Assembly: GCA_947565185.1 (NCBI GenBank)
Contig: CANODU010000012.1
Location: 1 to 33,262, forward strand
Direction of reading: 5' to 3'
DNA: 33,262 nucleotides
Source: an uncultured Eggerthellaceae bacterium
Lineage (GTDB): Bacteria > Actinomycetota > Coriobacteriia > Coriobacteriales > Eggerthellaceae
The position numbers were made by a program, and so were the translations under genes. How positions within the stretch are numbered: the stretch's first letter is position 1; each line of letters begins with the position of its first letter. The notes under the pieces were generated by a model. That model saw nothing but the letters and a program-made list of their open reading frames with translations, ran no database searches and was not told the DNA's origin. Of the stretch, positions 25,024-33,247 are shown piece after piece.

Positions 25024-25875
25024 ATGGACTTGACCATCTTCACAGCACCTGAGACGTGGATCAGCCTCGTCACGCTCACCTTCCTTGAGATCGTGTTGGG
25101 CGTTGACAACATCGTCTTCATCTCCATCACCACCAATCGGCTGCCTCGGGAAAAGCAGCACATCGGCCGCAAGCTGGGACTTGCCGGTGCGCTCATCATG
25201 CGCTGCTTGTTCCTGTGCTTTGCAAGCTGGCTCGTGCATATGACCTTCGTCTTGGTGGACCTCAACGTCGGCGCGTATCACCATCCCTTGAGCATCCGCG
25301 ATGTGGTCATGCTAGCCGGTGGCGCGTATCTCATCTACAAGGGCATCGTCGAGCTCAAGGATATGCTCGCGCTCACCGAGGTCAAAGCCGAGCATTCTGA
25401 GGAGCATAAGGAAAAGCACATGATCGGCTTGGGTCAGGCTGTGGGCACCATCATGGTCATGGATATCGTCTTCTCCATCGACTCGGTCATCACGGCTGTC
25501 GGCTTGGCAGAGCATCTGATCGTCATGATCGCAGCGGTCATCATCGCCGTCATCATCATGATGGTCTTCATCGATCCCATCTCTGATTTCATCAACGCTC
25601 ATGCTGAGATGAAGATATTGGCGCTCGTGTTCATCGCTGCCATCGGCATCCTGCTCGTGCTGGATTCGCTCGGCATCACCACCGGTGTAGAGCTTTTGGA
25701 TATGCATCTTGAGAAGCTCATGGTCTATTTCGCCATGGTGTTCGCCATCGTGTTGGAGCTCATCCAGATGCGCTACAACGCGAACCTGAGACGCTATCGC
25801 GCCTCTCTGACCGAAAAGGGGTGCGCTGTGTCCTCAGAAGGCGCAGCAGATGCGCACGATGAGGATCAGCGATAG
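25024..25875 (+). CDS. TerC family integral membrane protein
   Basis: A 283-residue protein with about seven hydrophobic segments, of the TerC family linked to tellurite resistance and, in characterised members, to metal (manganese) export. Conserved acidic membrane motifs are visible: LEIVLGVDNIVFIS near residue 20 and the repeat-like MDIVFSIDSVITA near 150, each with an Asp inside a helix. A hydrophilic loop with HSEEHKEKH (about 120-135) could bind metal. ATG 25024 is the start of the first conserved block; a TTG at 25006 would sit inside the promoter. No Shine-Dalgarno is seen. It ends overlapping the convergent lipid-kinase gene by ten bases. The substrate is not certain. Confidence 0.9.
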   Translation: MDLTIFTAPETWISLVTLTFLEIVLGVDNIVFISITTNRLPREKQHIGRKLGLAGALIMRCLFLCFASWLVHMTFVLVDLNVGAYHHPLSIRDVVMLAGGAYLIYKGIVELKDMLALTEVKAEHSEEHKEKHMIGLGQAVGTIMVMDIVFSIDSVITAVGLAEHLIVMIAAVIIAVIIMMVFIDPISDFINAHAEMKILALVFIAAIGILLVLDSLGITTGVELLDMHLEKLMVYFAMVFAIVLELIQMRYNANLRRYRASLTEKGCAVSSEGAADAHDEDQR

Positions 25876-26774
25876 GTGCGCACGCATTCCTCTGACACCA
25901 CGAAGCGCGCGGCGCGCGGCAGCACGCGGGCAGAGAACGGCGTCATCTGACCCGTAGCCTCCCCATCGAATTGCATCTGCAGAGGAGGATCGGCATGCAC
26001 GGAGATCTCTGCGGCTTGGAAGACGGTGAACGCATCAGCGCGTGTGGGGAAGTCGCCGCTCTTGTCCAAGATGGCGGCGAAGAGCGCAGGGATCAGCCCA
26101 TAGGCATCCTTGGTCTTGAGCACCACCACATCGAACAGGCCATCGCGCGGCTTGTTCTCGTGGATCACCGGCACGTCGAACTGTATCTTCGCGAAGTTCA
26201 CGATGAGCACGCCCACGCCTGTGCAGAGGACATCCTCGCCATCCAGGTCCAAGCGGAAGGTAGCCACCTGTGGGGTGGCGTTCGCCACCGCTGAGGTGAA
26301 ATAGGCCATCTGCCCCAAGAGCTTCTTGCCGCTCTCCGCATCCTTCATGATGGAGGCGTCATAGCCGGCTCCGGCCATCATCATGAATCCGAAGCGGTCG
26401 CCATCAGCGAGCGTGACCTCGCCCAGGTCGAAATCCATCACGCGACCCTCGCGCAGCATCTGCGCGATGGCATGGGGCTCAGCGGGGCTGCAGAGGTTCA
26501 AAGTGAGCAGATTCGCCGTTCCAGCCGGCAGCGGCACGATGGGGATGCCCGTGTCGGCCAGCAGATAGGTGACCATGGACAGCGTTCCGTCGCCGCCCGA
26601 TGCCACCACCGCATCGAAGCGGTCAGCATCGGCCAAGAAGGTGCGCAGGTCCGTCTCGCCATCGCTATAGCGGATCACGATCTCATCGCCGTCCTCAGCG
26701 AAGGCGCGCATGAAGTCATAGACCATGCCTTCACCCAGACCCGATGCCAGGTTCGCGATCACGAGCAGCCTCAT
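25866..26774 (-). CDS. Diacylglycerol kinase family lipid kinase (YegS/DgkB type)
   Basis: A 302-residue lipid kinase of the DAGK-catalytic/LCB5 family, phosphorylating diacylglycerol or a related lipid with ATP at the membrane face. ATP-binding motifs are SGGDGTLS (59-66) and PAGTANL (83-89); the C-terminal beta-sandwich contains DGLFDVVVLK and the FDGE segment. GAGGAGG lies about a dozen bases upstream of the ATG at 26774 on the minus strand. It converges with the TerC gene and diverges from rnd. DgkB recycling of diacylglycerol from lipoteichoic acid synthesis is one known role, but the actual lipid here is unknown. Confidence 0.88.
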   Translation of the reverse strand: MRLLVIANLASGLGEGMVYDFMRAFAEDGDEIVIRYSDGETDLRTFLADADRFDAVVASGGDGTLSMVTYLLADTGIPIVPLPAGTANLLTLNLCSPAEPHAIAQMLREGRVMDFDLGEVTLADGDRFGFMMMAGAGYDASIMKDAESGKKLLGQMAYFTSAVANATPQVATFRLDLDGEDVLCTGVGVLIVNFAKIQFDVPVIHENKPRDGLFDVVVLKTKDAYGLIPALFAAILDKSGDFPTRADAFTVFQAAEISVHADPPLQMQFDGEATGQMTPFSARVLPRAARFVVSEECVRTYR

Positions 26775-26807
26775 ATGCGCATGCGCCTCCTCAACACGCT
26801 GATGACT

Positions 26808-26813
26808 GATAAT
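26808..26813 (+). promoter_or_regulatory. -10 box upstream of rnd
   Basis: GATAAT (26808-26813), overlapping TAATAT, is the only -10-like sequence before rnd. It lies in an AT-rich patch between the divergent lipid kinase and rnd. No matching -35 is convincing. Confidence 0.4.
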
Positions 26814-26833
26814 ATTACAGAGTATGGCAATCC

Positions 26834-28006
26834 ATGAGTTCGAAAGATAGCAGCTTTTTGAAGTACATCGAAGACGAGAATGCGCTCATCGCCTTCGTGG
26901 ATGGGGCGCATGCATCCACGACGCTGGCCTTGGACACCGAATTCCTCCGGGAGAAGACGTATTATCCGAAGCTGTGCCTCATACAGGCAGCCACCGATGA
27001 TGGCATCTGGATCATCGATCCTCTAGCGGTGAAGGATCTCTCCCCTTTGGGGGAGCTGTTGGAGGATGAGAGCATCATGAAGGTGTTCCATGCAGCCACG
27101 CAGGATATAGAGATCCTCTTGCGCGTGACGGGCAGCGTCCCGTGGCCTCTGTTCGACACGCAGGTGGCCGCAGCGCTTCTGGGCTATAGCCACCAAGTGG
27201 GCCTTGCGCAGCTCGTGGGATCCATCTGCGGCGTGACGCTCAAGAAATCCGATTCGTTCACGGATTGGGCGCGGCGGCCGCTCTCTGCCAGCCAACTGGA
27301 ATATGCCTCAGGCGATGTCACGTTCCTGCCCGAGCTCTTCGAATGCATGCGGGCCATGTTGGAGGAGAAGGGGCGCCTGGAGTGGCTGGAGCCGGATTTC
27401 AAGGAGCTTGCCAATGCGGATAACTACACGGTCGATCCGCGCGAGCGCTTCCGTCATCTGAAGCGCGGCAATCAGCTCTCGCGGCGACAGCTGGGCGGTG
27501 CGCGCGAAGTGGCCGCATGGCGCGAGAAGCGTGCTCAGGAGACGGATACGCCGCGCAAATGGGTGCTCTCTGACGAGCAGATCGTGGAAGCGTGTCGCAA
27601 GGAGACGCGCACCATCGACGAGCTGTTCCTGATCCGCGGCATGCGCGAGAAGCTCTCCACGAAGGATGCGCGCGAAGTGGTGGCGCTCTTGGCCAAGGGA
27701 TTCGCGCTACCCGAAGAAGAGCTCCCTTCTCTTGACAGGCCCAATGCGAGCGAACCGAACGTGGATAGCGCGCTCGATCTGATGCTTGCGCTCACGCGGG
27801 CAGTGGCGCGGGATAATGACATAGCCATGCAGACCTTGGCATCCTCATCGGATCTTACGAACTTGGCTCGTGGGCACATCCAGGAATCGGGCCTCATGAA
27901 GGGGTGGCGCCGCACCCTCATCGGAGAGAAGCTCATGCGCCTTCTGGACGGCAAGCTGGCCATGAGGCTGGAAGAGGGAGAGCTCAAGATAGACAAGATA
28001 TGGTGA
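26834..28006 (+). CDS. rnd: Ribonuclease D
   Basis: 3'-5' exoribonuclease that trims tRNA and other small RNA precursors. The 390 residues carry the DEDDy exonuclease residues: D34 and E36 in LALDTEFLRE, D91 in FHAATQDIEIL, and Y157/D161 in LEYASGDVTFL. An HRDC domain follows (about 205-285), with ELFLIRGM. The C-terminal 90 residues form a further helical region, also usual in RNase D. ATG 26834 has no visible Shine-Dalgarno; no better in-frame start is seen. A membrane peptidase gene follows after 65 bases with its own promoter-like sequence. Confidence 0.92.
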   Translation: MSSKDSSFLKYIEDENALIAFVDGAHASTTLALDTEFLREKTYYPKLCLIQAATDDGIWIIDPLAVKDLSPLGELLEDESIMKVFHAATQDIEILLRVTGSVPWPLFDTQVAAALLGYSHQVGLAQLVGSICGVTLKKSDSFTDWARRPLSASQLEYASGDVTFLPELFECMRAMLEEKGRLEWLEPDFKELANADNYTVDPRERFRHLKRGNQLSRRQLGGAREVAAWREKRAQETDTPRKWVLSDEQIVEACRKETRTIDELFLIRGMREKLSTKDAREVVALLAKGFALPEEELPSLDRPNASEPNVDSALDLMLALTRAVARDNDIAMQTLASSSDLTNLARGHIQESGLMKGWRRTLIGEKLMRLLDGKLAMRLEEGELKIDKIW

Positions 28007-28039
28007 AGCGCTCGTCATCATGTGGTAAGCGAACATCCG

Positions 28040-28050
28040 TATGATATGAT
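28040..28050 (+). promoter_or_regulatory. -10 boxes of the zinc peptidase gene
   Basis: Two overlapping TATGAT hexamers (28040-28045 and 28045-28050) lie 20-30 bases before the start at 28072. No clear -35 is seen. Confidence 0.4.
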
Positions 28051-28071
28051 GGGGCAAAGAAAGGAGCTCTC

Positions 28072-28734
28072 ATGAGCAATGGTTACCTTGCCCTGGTCGT
28101 CGTCACGCTCATCATCGGCTTGGCGGCATCGGGATACGTGAACAGCAAGCTCAAGCGTTACGCGCAGGTGCGCAGCGGCACGGGGATGACAGGCGCGCAG
28201 ATGGCGCAGCAGATGCTGGCCTACTACGGCATCGGGAACGTGGAGGTCAGACGCGGCGGTTCGGGGCAGGATTTCTTCGACCCTCGCACCAATTCCGTCA
28301 CGCTCTCTCCTGAGGCCTTCGATATGTCTTCGGTGACCGCGATAGCAACGGCATGCCATGAGGTGGGACATGCGTGCCAATATGCCCAAGGCTATGCGCC
28401 CATGAAGGTGCGCGGCGCTATCGTGCCCGTAGCCAATGTGGCTTCCAACGCCTGGATCTTCCTCCTCATGATCGGCATCTTCATGAATCTGGCAGGGCTC
28501 ATCACCGCAGCCATCATCATGTATGCGGCAGTGGTCCTCTTCCAGCTGGTCACCTTGCCGGTGGAGTTCAACGCGTCTCGGCGTGCTATGGCCTACATGG
28601 GATCGGTCGGCTTGGCGCCTGCTGAGCAGAAGGGCGCCTTCGACGTCCTGCGCGCATGCGCCTTCACATATCTGGCGGCAGCGCTCACCTCCATCTTGCA
28701 GCTTCTGTGGTTGCTCGGCCAGAACAGGGATTAG
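28072..28734 (+). CDS. Membrane zinc metallopeptidase (YugP-like)
   Basis: A 220-residue membrane protein of the neutral zinc metallopeptidase family that includes YugP. One N-terminal hydrophobic helix (about 5-21) precedes a soluble part with HEVGH (96-100), the HExxH zinc and catalytic motif. Further hydrophobic helices follow (about 127-170 and 200-215). EFNASRRAM is typical and may supply the third ligand (the Glu). AAAGGAGC stands six bases before ATG 28072. Its physiological substrate is unknown in the family. xseA starts five bases after the stop, so the two are co-transcribed. Confidence 0.88.
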   Translation: MSNGYLALVVVTLIIGLAASGYVNSKLKRYAQVRSGTGMTGAQMAQQMLAYYGIGNVEVRRGGSGQDFFDPRTNSVTLSPEAFDMSSVTAIATACHEVGHACQYAQGYAPMKVRGAIVPVANVASNAWIFLLMIGIFMNLAGLITAAIIMYAAVVLFQLVTLPVEFNASRRAMAYMGSVGLAPAEQKGAFDVLRACAFTYLAAALTSILQLLWLLGQNRD

Positions 28735-28739
28735 CGCTC

Positions 28740-30122
28740 GTGGCTGCTGAGGCTTCCAAGCCGCTCTCTGTTGGGGCAGCTCTCCAATTGGCCAAGCGCC
28801 AGCTGGAAGGCATAGCCGTCCGCATCGTGGGAGAGGTGTCAGAGCTGTCCAACAAGCCGGGCTATGCGGCGGTCTACTTCACGTTGAAGGATGGGAAGGA
28901 GAATGCCAGCCTGCCTTGCCTCATGTGGATGAATCGCTTCAAGCAGGCAGGTGTCGCCTTCAAGGTGGGCGATGTCTTGGATGTGACGGGGCGCTTCAGC
29001 CTCTATGCTGCAAAGGGACGCATGAACTTCGAAGTCGCCTCCCTTGCTTTGGCAGGGGAGGGGGATATCCGCCTGCGCATCGCGAATCTGGCCAAGAAGC
29101 TGGAAGCGGAAGGCCTCATGCGCGCGGAGGCGAAGCGGGCCCTGCCGCGCTTGCCTGAGCGCATCGGCCTCGTCACCTCGCCCCGAGGTGCCGCGGTCTA
29201 TGATGTGCTGAGAACGCTGCGTCGCCGCTATCCGTGCGCGGAGGTGCTCGTGGCTGGCGTGCCGGTGGAGGGCAAGGATGCGCCCCTCCATCTGATGGCA
29301 GGGCTCGATGAGGTCTGCGCTGCGGGCGCTGAGGTGGTGCTCCTCGTGCGTGGGGGCGGCTCCTTCGAAGACCTCATGCCCTTCAACGATGAGGCGCTCG
29401 CACGTCATATCGCGGCCATGACCGTCCCGGTCGTCACAGGCATAGGGCATGAGCCCGATACCTCCATTGCTGACATGGTGGCGGATGTGCGCGCCTCAAC
29501 GCCCACCGCAGCAGCCGAAGCCGTCGCCCCTGATATACGCGATATCCAACAGGCCTTGCATGGTACGGGCCGGCGCATGGGCTTCGCTGAGTCTGCGCTC
29601 ATCTCGCAGTGCGCGAATCAGCTCATGCAGGTGCGCACAACGCCTCTGTTCACAGACCCCCTCTCGCTCATGCGCGATGAGGCTCAGATGCTGGATGACC
29701 TGGCACGTCGGCTGGAGAGCGCCATCCCTGATTCGCTCAAGGAGAGCCAACAGGGGCTTTCGCGTGCGCGCATGGCGCTCGTAGCGAAGGGGCAAACGCT
29801 CATCGCAGGTCCTGCCATGGATGTGCTGCGAGCGCGGACTACCCTGCGGTCGGTAGGCCCTTCGCTCATCCGTCCGAAGCGGGAGCGGGCTTCTGTCATG
29901 GCGGCAGCCTTAGAAGGACTTTCGCCTCTCGGTGTCTTGGCTCGCGGTTATGCGGCGGCATTCACCGAAGAAGGCCGCGTTATCTCGTCCATCCATGCGG
30001 TGTCTGCAGGCGAGCGCATGGATGTGCATGTCTCAGATGGCACGATAGCCTGCGTCGTTTCCCACGTTACCGAAGATGAGCCGCAAGGCGGAGAGGAGAG
30101 GGCAGAGTGGCAGATACGATGA
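28740..30122 (+). CDS. xseA: Exodeoxyribonuclease VII large subunit
   Basis: Catalytic subunit of exonuclease VII, degrading single-stranded DNA to short oligonucleotides. The 460 residues start with an OB-fold DNA-binding domain (about 10-105), followed by the catalytic domain with VTSPRGAAVYDVLRTLRRRYP-type sequence, RGGGSFEDLMPFN and GIGHEPDTSIADMVAD, all family hallmarks. The last third is helical and would hold the XseB subunits. GTG 28740 is chosen with AGGGA nine bases upstream; the reading from 28656 would run inside the peptidase gene. It overlaps xseB by 16 bases. Confidence 0.94.
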   Translation: MAAEASKPLSVGAALQLAKRQLEGIAVRIVGEVSELSNKPGYAAVYFTLKDGKENASLPCLMWMNRFKQAGVAFKVGDVLDVTGRFSLYAAKGRMNFEVASLALAGEGDIRLRIANLAKKLEAEGLMRAEAKRALPRLPERIGLVTSPRGAAVYDVLRTLRRRYPCAEVLVAGVPVEGKDAPLHLMAGLDEVCAAGAEVVLLVRGGGSFEDLMPFNDEALARHIAAMTVPVVTGIGHEPDTSIADMVADVRASTPTAAAEAVAPDIRDIQQALHGTGRRMGFAESALISQCANQLMQVRTTPLFTDPLSLMRDEAQMLDDLARRLESAIPDSLKESQQGLSRARMALVAKGQTLIAGPAMDVLRARTTLRSVGPSLIRPKRERASVMAAALEGLSPLGVLARGYAAAFTEEGRVISSIHAVSAGERMDVHVSDGTIACVVSHVTEDEPQGGEERAEWQIR

Positions 30123-30364
30123 ACGCCAAGGAGGACATGACCTTCAAGCAAGGCATGGATGAGCTCGAGCGCATCGTCGCCTCCTTGGAATCAGGGGAGA
30201 TGGAGCTTGAGCAGAGCTTGGACGCGTATGCGAAAGGCGTGAAGCTGTTGGGGGCTCTCCAGAACAAGCTGGATGCGGCCGAGCAGCAGGTTCAAGTCCT
30301 CATGGGACAGCTGGCTCAAGCACCCGAAGATGACGTGCAAGACAGCACGCTTTCGAAGGCATAG
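30107..30364 (+). CDS. xseB: Exodeoxyribonuclease VII small subunit
   Basis: An 85-residue helical protein. The family core FKQGMDELERIVASLESGE (13-31), followed by a second helix up to about residue 66, forms the helical hairpin that packs on XseA. The GTG at 30107 has AGGAG eight bases upstream; ATG 30119 is possible but is poorly spaced. It overlaps the end of xseA, as usual for this pair. Confidence 0.93.
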   Translation: MADTMNAKEDMTFKQGMDELERIVASLESGEMELEQSLDAYAKGVKLLGALQNKLDAAEQQVQVLMGQLAQAPEDDVQDSTLSKA

Positions 30365-30378
30365 GAAGGAAGAGCATT

Positions 30379-30735
30379 ATGACCACCAAGGATGATTGCC
30401 TGTTCTGCAAGATCGTGGCAGGAGAGATCCCCTCTACGAAGGTCTATGAGGATGACCGGGTGCTGGCGTTCAAGGATGTGAACCCCATGATGCCCGTCCA
30501 CATCCTCGTCGTCCCGAAGAGCCACTATGACAACATCGCTGATGATGTGAGCGATGCGGACATGCTGGCTGTCATGCGCGCTGTGGGGCAAGTGGCGCGC
30601 GATGCGGGCATCAGCCAGAGCGGTTTTCGCGTGGTGACGAATGTCGGTGATGACGCCTGCCAGTCCGTTCACCATCTTCATCTGCACGTCTTGGGCGGTC
30701 AGCAGATGAATGATGGCAACCCTTCCCTTGCCTAG
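30379..30735 (+). CDS. HIT family nucleotide hydrolase
   Basis: Histidine-triad protein of 118 residues, resembling the HinT/PKCI branch that hydrolyses purine nucleoside phosphoramidates. The triad is H99-L-H101-L-H103, with H101 expected as nucleophile. The N-terminal C7xxC10 (CLFCKI) with H49 forms the likely zinc site seen in many bacterial members. GGAAGGAAG precedes ATG 30379. It follows xseB by 14 bases and is probably the end of that operon. Confidence 0.93.
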   Translation: MTTKDDCLFCKIVAGEIPSTKVYEDDRVLAFKDVNPMMPVHILVVPKSHYDNIADDVSDADMLAVMRAVGQVARDAGISQSGFRVVTNVGDDACQSVHHLHLHVLGGQQMNDGNPSLA

Positions 30736-30801
30736 GCGTCCTCTCGCCGAATTGGGAGAGACTGCGCTTCTGAGAGAGGCTCGGCGCTTCGGCGCGTAGG
30801 C

Positions 30802-30807
30802 TAGAAT
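30802..30807 (+). promoter_or_regulatory. -10 box of ackA
   Basis: TAGAAT (30802-30807) in the context GGCTAGAAT resembles the -10 of glf. No -35 is visible; a GCGC-TTCG-GCGC tetraloop hairpin (30784-30795) sits just upstream. A leader of about 28 bases would precede the TTG start. Confidence 0.45.
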
Positions 30808-30842
30808 AGGGAGCGTACGCACCAAAGCGAAGGAGCCTTTCC

Positions 30843-32057
30843 TTGAACGTCCTCGTCATCAACGCTGGCTCTTCCTCTCTGAAGTACCAGCTCATCAACA
30901 TAGAGAGCCGTGAAGTCCTCGCGAAGGGGATCTGCGAGCGCGTCGGCTCTGATTCAGCATTCCACAAGCACGGCATAGATGACAATGAGATCGTGCATGA
31001 TACGCCCATGGAAGATCATGACGCCGCCATGGCGCTCGTCTTGGAGGCACTCACCTCGGGTCCGAACAAGGTGATCGACTCGTTGGACGAGATCGATGCT
31101 GTGGGGCATCGGGTGGTGCAAGGTGGCAAGTACTTCAGCGCATCCGCCTTCATCGATGATGATGTCATAGCGAAGATAGATGAGCTGGCAGAGCTTGCGC
31201 CCTTGCACAACAAGGCTGCGCTCATGGGCATCAACGCGTGTCGGCATAGCATGCCGGGCAAGCCCATGGTGGCTGTGTTCGACACGTCCTTCTTCCAGTC
31301 TCTGCCGCCGAAGGCCTATATGTATCCCATTCCCTATGAGTACTACGAGAAGTATTCGCTGCGCAAATACGGCGCTCATGGCACGTCTCACCGCTACGTC
31401 GCTGATCGCGCGGCACAATTTCTGGATGAGAATCTGAGCGACCTCAAGATGATCACGTGCCATTTGGGCAATGGTTGTTCCATGACGGCCATCGACCACG
31501 GCGTGGCCATAGATACCTCCATGGGACTCACGCCCCTCGATGGGCTCATGATGGGCACGCGCTGCGGTTCCATAGACCCCGCCATCGTGCCCTTCCTCAT
31601 GGAGCATGAGGATCTCACCTTCAACGAGGTCAACGATGTCATGAACAAGCAGTCGGGCCTGTTGGGGATATCGGGCATCTCCAATGACCTCAGAAGCGTC
31701 CGTACCGCATCCGAAGAAGGCCACGAGCGCGCACAGCTCGCCTATGAGATGTATTCGCATTCGGTGAAGAAGTATCTGGGACAGTACATCGCGGAGATGG
31801 GCGGCGTGGATGTCATCGTGGTCACTGCAGGCGTGGGAGAGAACTGCGAGAAGATGCGTCGCATGATCTTCGCGGGCTTGCAGACCATGGGCATCATCTT
31901 GGATCCTGAGAAGAATCGGCACGGCAAGGGAGAGCGCGAGATCTCCAGCGATGAATCCCAGGTCCAGATCCTCATCATCCCCACCAACGAAGAGCTCATG
32001 ATCGCTTTGGATACGCTGGATGTGGTGGAGCACATGCGCTTGGAAGGCACGCTCTGA
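30843..32057 (+). CDS. ackA: Acetate kinase
   Basis: Converts acetyl phosphate and ADP to acetate and ATP, the last energy-yielding step of acetate fermentation. The 404 residues show the ASKHA fold motifs: NAGSSSLKY at the start, HRVVQGG, VAVFDTSFFQS, HGTSHRYVA, CHLGNGCSM, MGTRCGSIDPA and GVGEN near the end. TTG at 30843 is the start: AAGGAG lies seven bases upstream and the conserved N-terminus (NVLVINAGSSS) begins at once. The gene is convergent with pta, with a shared terminator, rather than in the usual pta-ackA operon. Confidence 0.96.
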   Translation: MNVLVINAGSSSLKYQLINIESREVLAKGICERVGSDSAFHKHGIDDNEIVHDTPMEDHDAAMALVLEALTSGPNKVIDSLDEIDAVGHRVVQGGKYFSASAFIDDDVIAKIDELAELAPLHNKAALMGINACRHSMPGKPMVAVFDTSFFQSLPPKAYMYPIPYEYYEKYSLRKYGAHGTSHRYVADRAAQFLDENLSDLKMITCHLGNGCSMTAIDHGVAIDTSMGLTPLDGLMMGTRCGSIDPAIVPFLMEHEDLTFNEVNDVMNKQSGLLGISGISNDLRSVRTASEEGHERAQLAYEMYSHSVKKYLGQYIAEMGGVDVIVVTAGVGENCEKMRRMIFAGLQTMGIILDPEKNRHGKGEREISSDESQVQILIIPTNEELMIALDTLDVVEHMRLEGTL

Positions 32058-32085
32058 TCAGTTGGTCATGCTGCTGCGTCTATGA

Positions 32086-32116
32086 AAAAGGGGCTCTCAG
32101 AGCCCCTTTTCTCTTT
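32086..32116. terminator. Bidirectional terminator between ackA and pta
   Basis: AAAAGGGGCTC (32086-32096) pairs perfectly with GAGCCCCTTTT (32100-32110) around TCA. A T-rich run follows on the plus strand (TTTTCTCTTT), and on the minus strand the right side reads CCCCTTTTTCAT. It fits termination of both convergent genes. Confidence 0.9.
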
Positions 32117-32120
32117 GCGT

Positions 32121-33110
32121 TCAGGACCGTTGCGCTTGGACGCAGGTGATAGCGGTCACCCCGACGATATCCTCAGCCGAGCAGCCTCGGGACAGGTCGT
32201 TCACCGGCTTCGCCAGACCCTGTGTCACCGGGCCATAGGCTTCGGCTTTCGCCAAGCGCTGCACCAGCTTGTATCCGGCATTCCCGGCATCGAGGTCAGG
32301 GAAGATGAGCACGTTCGCATGCCCTGCCACAGGAGAGTCCGGGCACTTGAGCGTAGCGACGTCTTCGCAGATGGCAGCATCCACCTGCAGCTCACCATCA
32401 AGAGCCACATCCGGTGCCAGCTCATGAGCCAGCTTCGTGGCTTGGACCACCTTGTCGGCATCATCGTTGTGGGCGCTGCCGTGAGTGGAATGGGATAGGA
32501 GCGCCACGTAGGGTTCAGAGCCCATGAGCGCCCTCCATGACTCTGCGCTGGAGATGGCGATGTTGGCAAGCCCTTCAGCATCAGGAGCCACATTCAGACC
32601 GCAATCAGCGAAGATGAACGTGCCCGCATCCCCGAATGTGCAGTCTGGCACGATCATCACGAAGAATGAGCTCACCAGCGCACATCCTGGCGCAGTCTTT
32701 AAGATCTGGAGGCTGGGGCGCAGCACGTCAGCGGTGGAATGGCATGCACCGGCCACCATGCCGTCAGCCCGCCCCGTCTTCACCAGCATGACGCCGAAGT
32801 AGAGCTCATCTCTTATGAGCGCCTGTGCATCCTCTTCGGTCATGCCCTTGTGCTTGCGCGCCTGATAGAGCTCATCGGCCAAGATGGAGGAGAGCTCGCT
32901 TTCCTTCGGATCCATGATCTGGACGGTGGCGAGCTTCGGGTGGGCTGCTAAGATGGCCTCGACGTTCCCGAGCACGATGACCTTAGAAAATCCTGCTTCT
33001 TGGATGGCTTCTGCGGCTTTGAGCGTGCGCTCATCGGAGCCTTCGGCCAATACGATGGTCTTCCGATCAGCCTTGGCCAGGGCGAACATCTCGTCTAAGA
33101 ATGCGCTCAT
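32121..33110 (-). CDS. pta: Phosphate acetyltransferase
   Basis: Converts acetyl-CoA and phosphate to acetyl phosphate and CoA, supplying acetate kinase. At 329 residues it is the short, single-domain form without the N-terminal regulatory domain of E. coli Pta. Family blocks include LAEGSDERTLKAAE near the start, MVAGACHSTADVLRPSLQ, FADCGLNVAPDAE, STHGSAHNDDADKV and LIFPDLDAGNAGYKLVQRL. On the minus strand AAGAGGAGGG lies just before the ATG at 33110. The stop is ten bases from the terminator shared with ackA. Confidence 0.95.
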   Translation of the reverse strand: MSAFLDEMFALAKADRKTIVLAEGSDERTLKAAEAIQEAGFSKVIVLGNVEAILAAHPKLATVQIMDPKESELSSILADELYQARKHKGMTEEDAQALIRDELYFGVMLVKTGRADGMVAGACHSTADVLRPSLQILKTAPGCALVSSFFVMIVPDCTFGDAGTFIFADCGLNVAPDAEGLANIAISSAESWRALMGSEPYVALLSHSTHGSAHNDDADKVVQATKLAHELAPDVALDGELQVDAAICEDVATLKCPDSPVAGHANVLIFPDLDAGNAGYKLVQRLAKAEAYGPVTQGLAKPVNDLSRGCSAEDIVGVTAITCVQAQRS

Positions 33111-33141
33111 GGACCCTCCTCTTCATAGGTTCTTCAAGAAA

Positions 33142-33150
33142 AGTCTAGCA
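33142..33150 (-). promoter_or_regulatory. Extended -10 promoter of pta
   Basis: Minus-strand TG-C-TAGACT (33142-33150) is an extended -10 box about 32 bases before the ATG. The palindrome TTCTTCAAGAA (33130-33140) lies just downstream at the expected transcription start and could be an operator. Confidence 0.5.
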
Positions 33151-33177
33151 AAGCGCGCAAAGATGCCATATGAGGGG

Positions 33178-33206
33178 TTACAAGTCGGGCGAATATACCG
33201 TATAGT
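33178..33206 (+). promoter_or_regulatory. Promoter for the operon beyond the right edge
   Basis: TTACAA (33178-33183) and TATAGT (33201-33206) are 17 bases apart. The transcript would start near 33213, immediately before the PyrR-type hairpin. The gene itself is outside the window. Confidence 0.55.
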
Positions 33207-33213
33207 GTGCTTC

Positions 33214-33247
33214 GTCTTTAAAAGCGGTACAGAGAGACCGACAAGGC
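33214..33247 (+). promoter_or_regulatory. PyrR-binding RNA leader (partial attenuator)
   Basis: GTCTT (33214-33218) can pair with AAGGC (33243-33247), and CGGT (33225-33228) with ACCG (33237-33240); between the upper arms is ACAGAGAG. A lower stem, a purine-rich internal bulge (AAAAG), an upper stem and a CAGAGAG loop are the layout of PyrR-binding loops in pyr-operon leaders. PyrR bound to UMP/UTP stabilises this loop and lets a downstream terminator form. The terminator part would lie past 33262. Identification is from memory of the consensus, not from a covariance model. Confidence 0.6.

Noticed and set aside
30954-32033. 359-codon minus-strand ORF opposite ackA
   Set aside because: Shadow of acetate kinase; His/Asp-rich translation without family resemblance.
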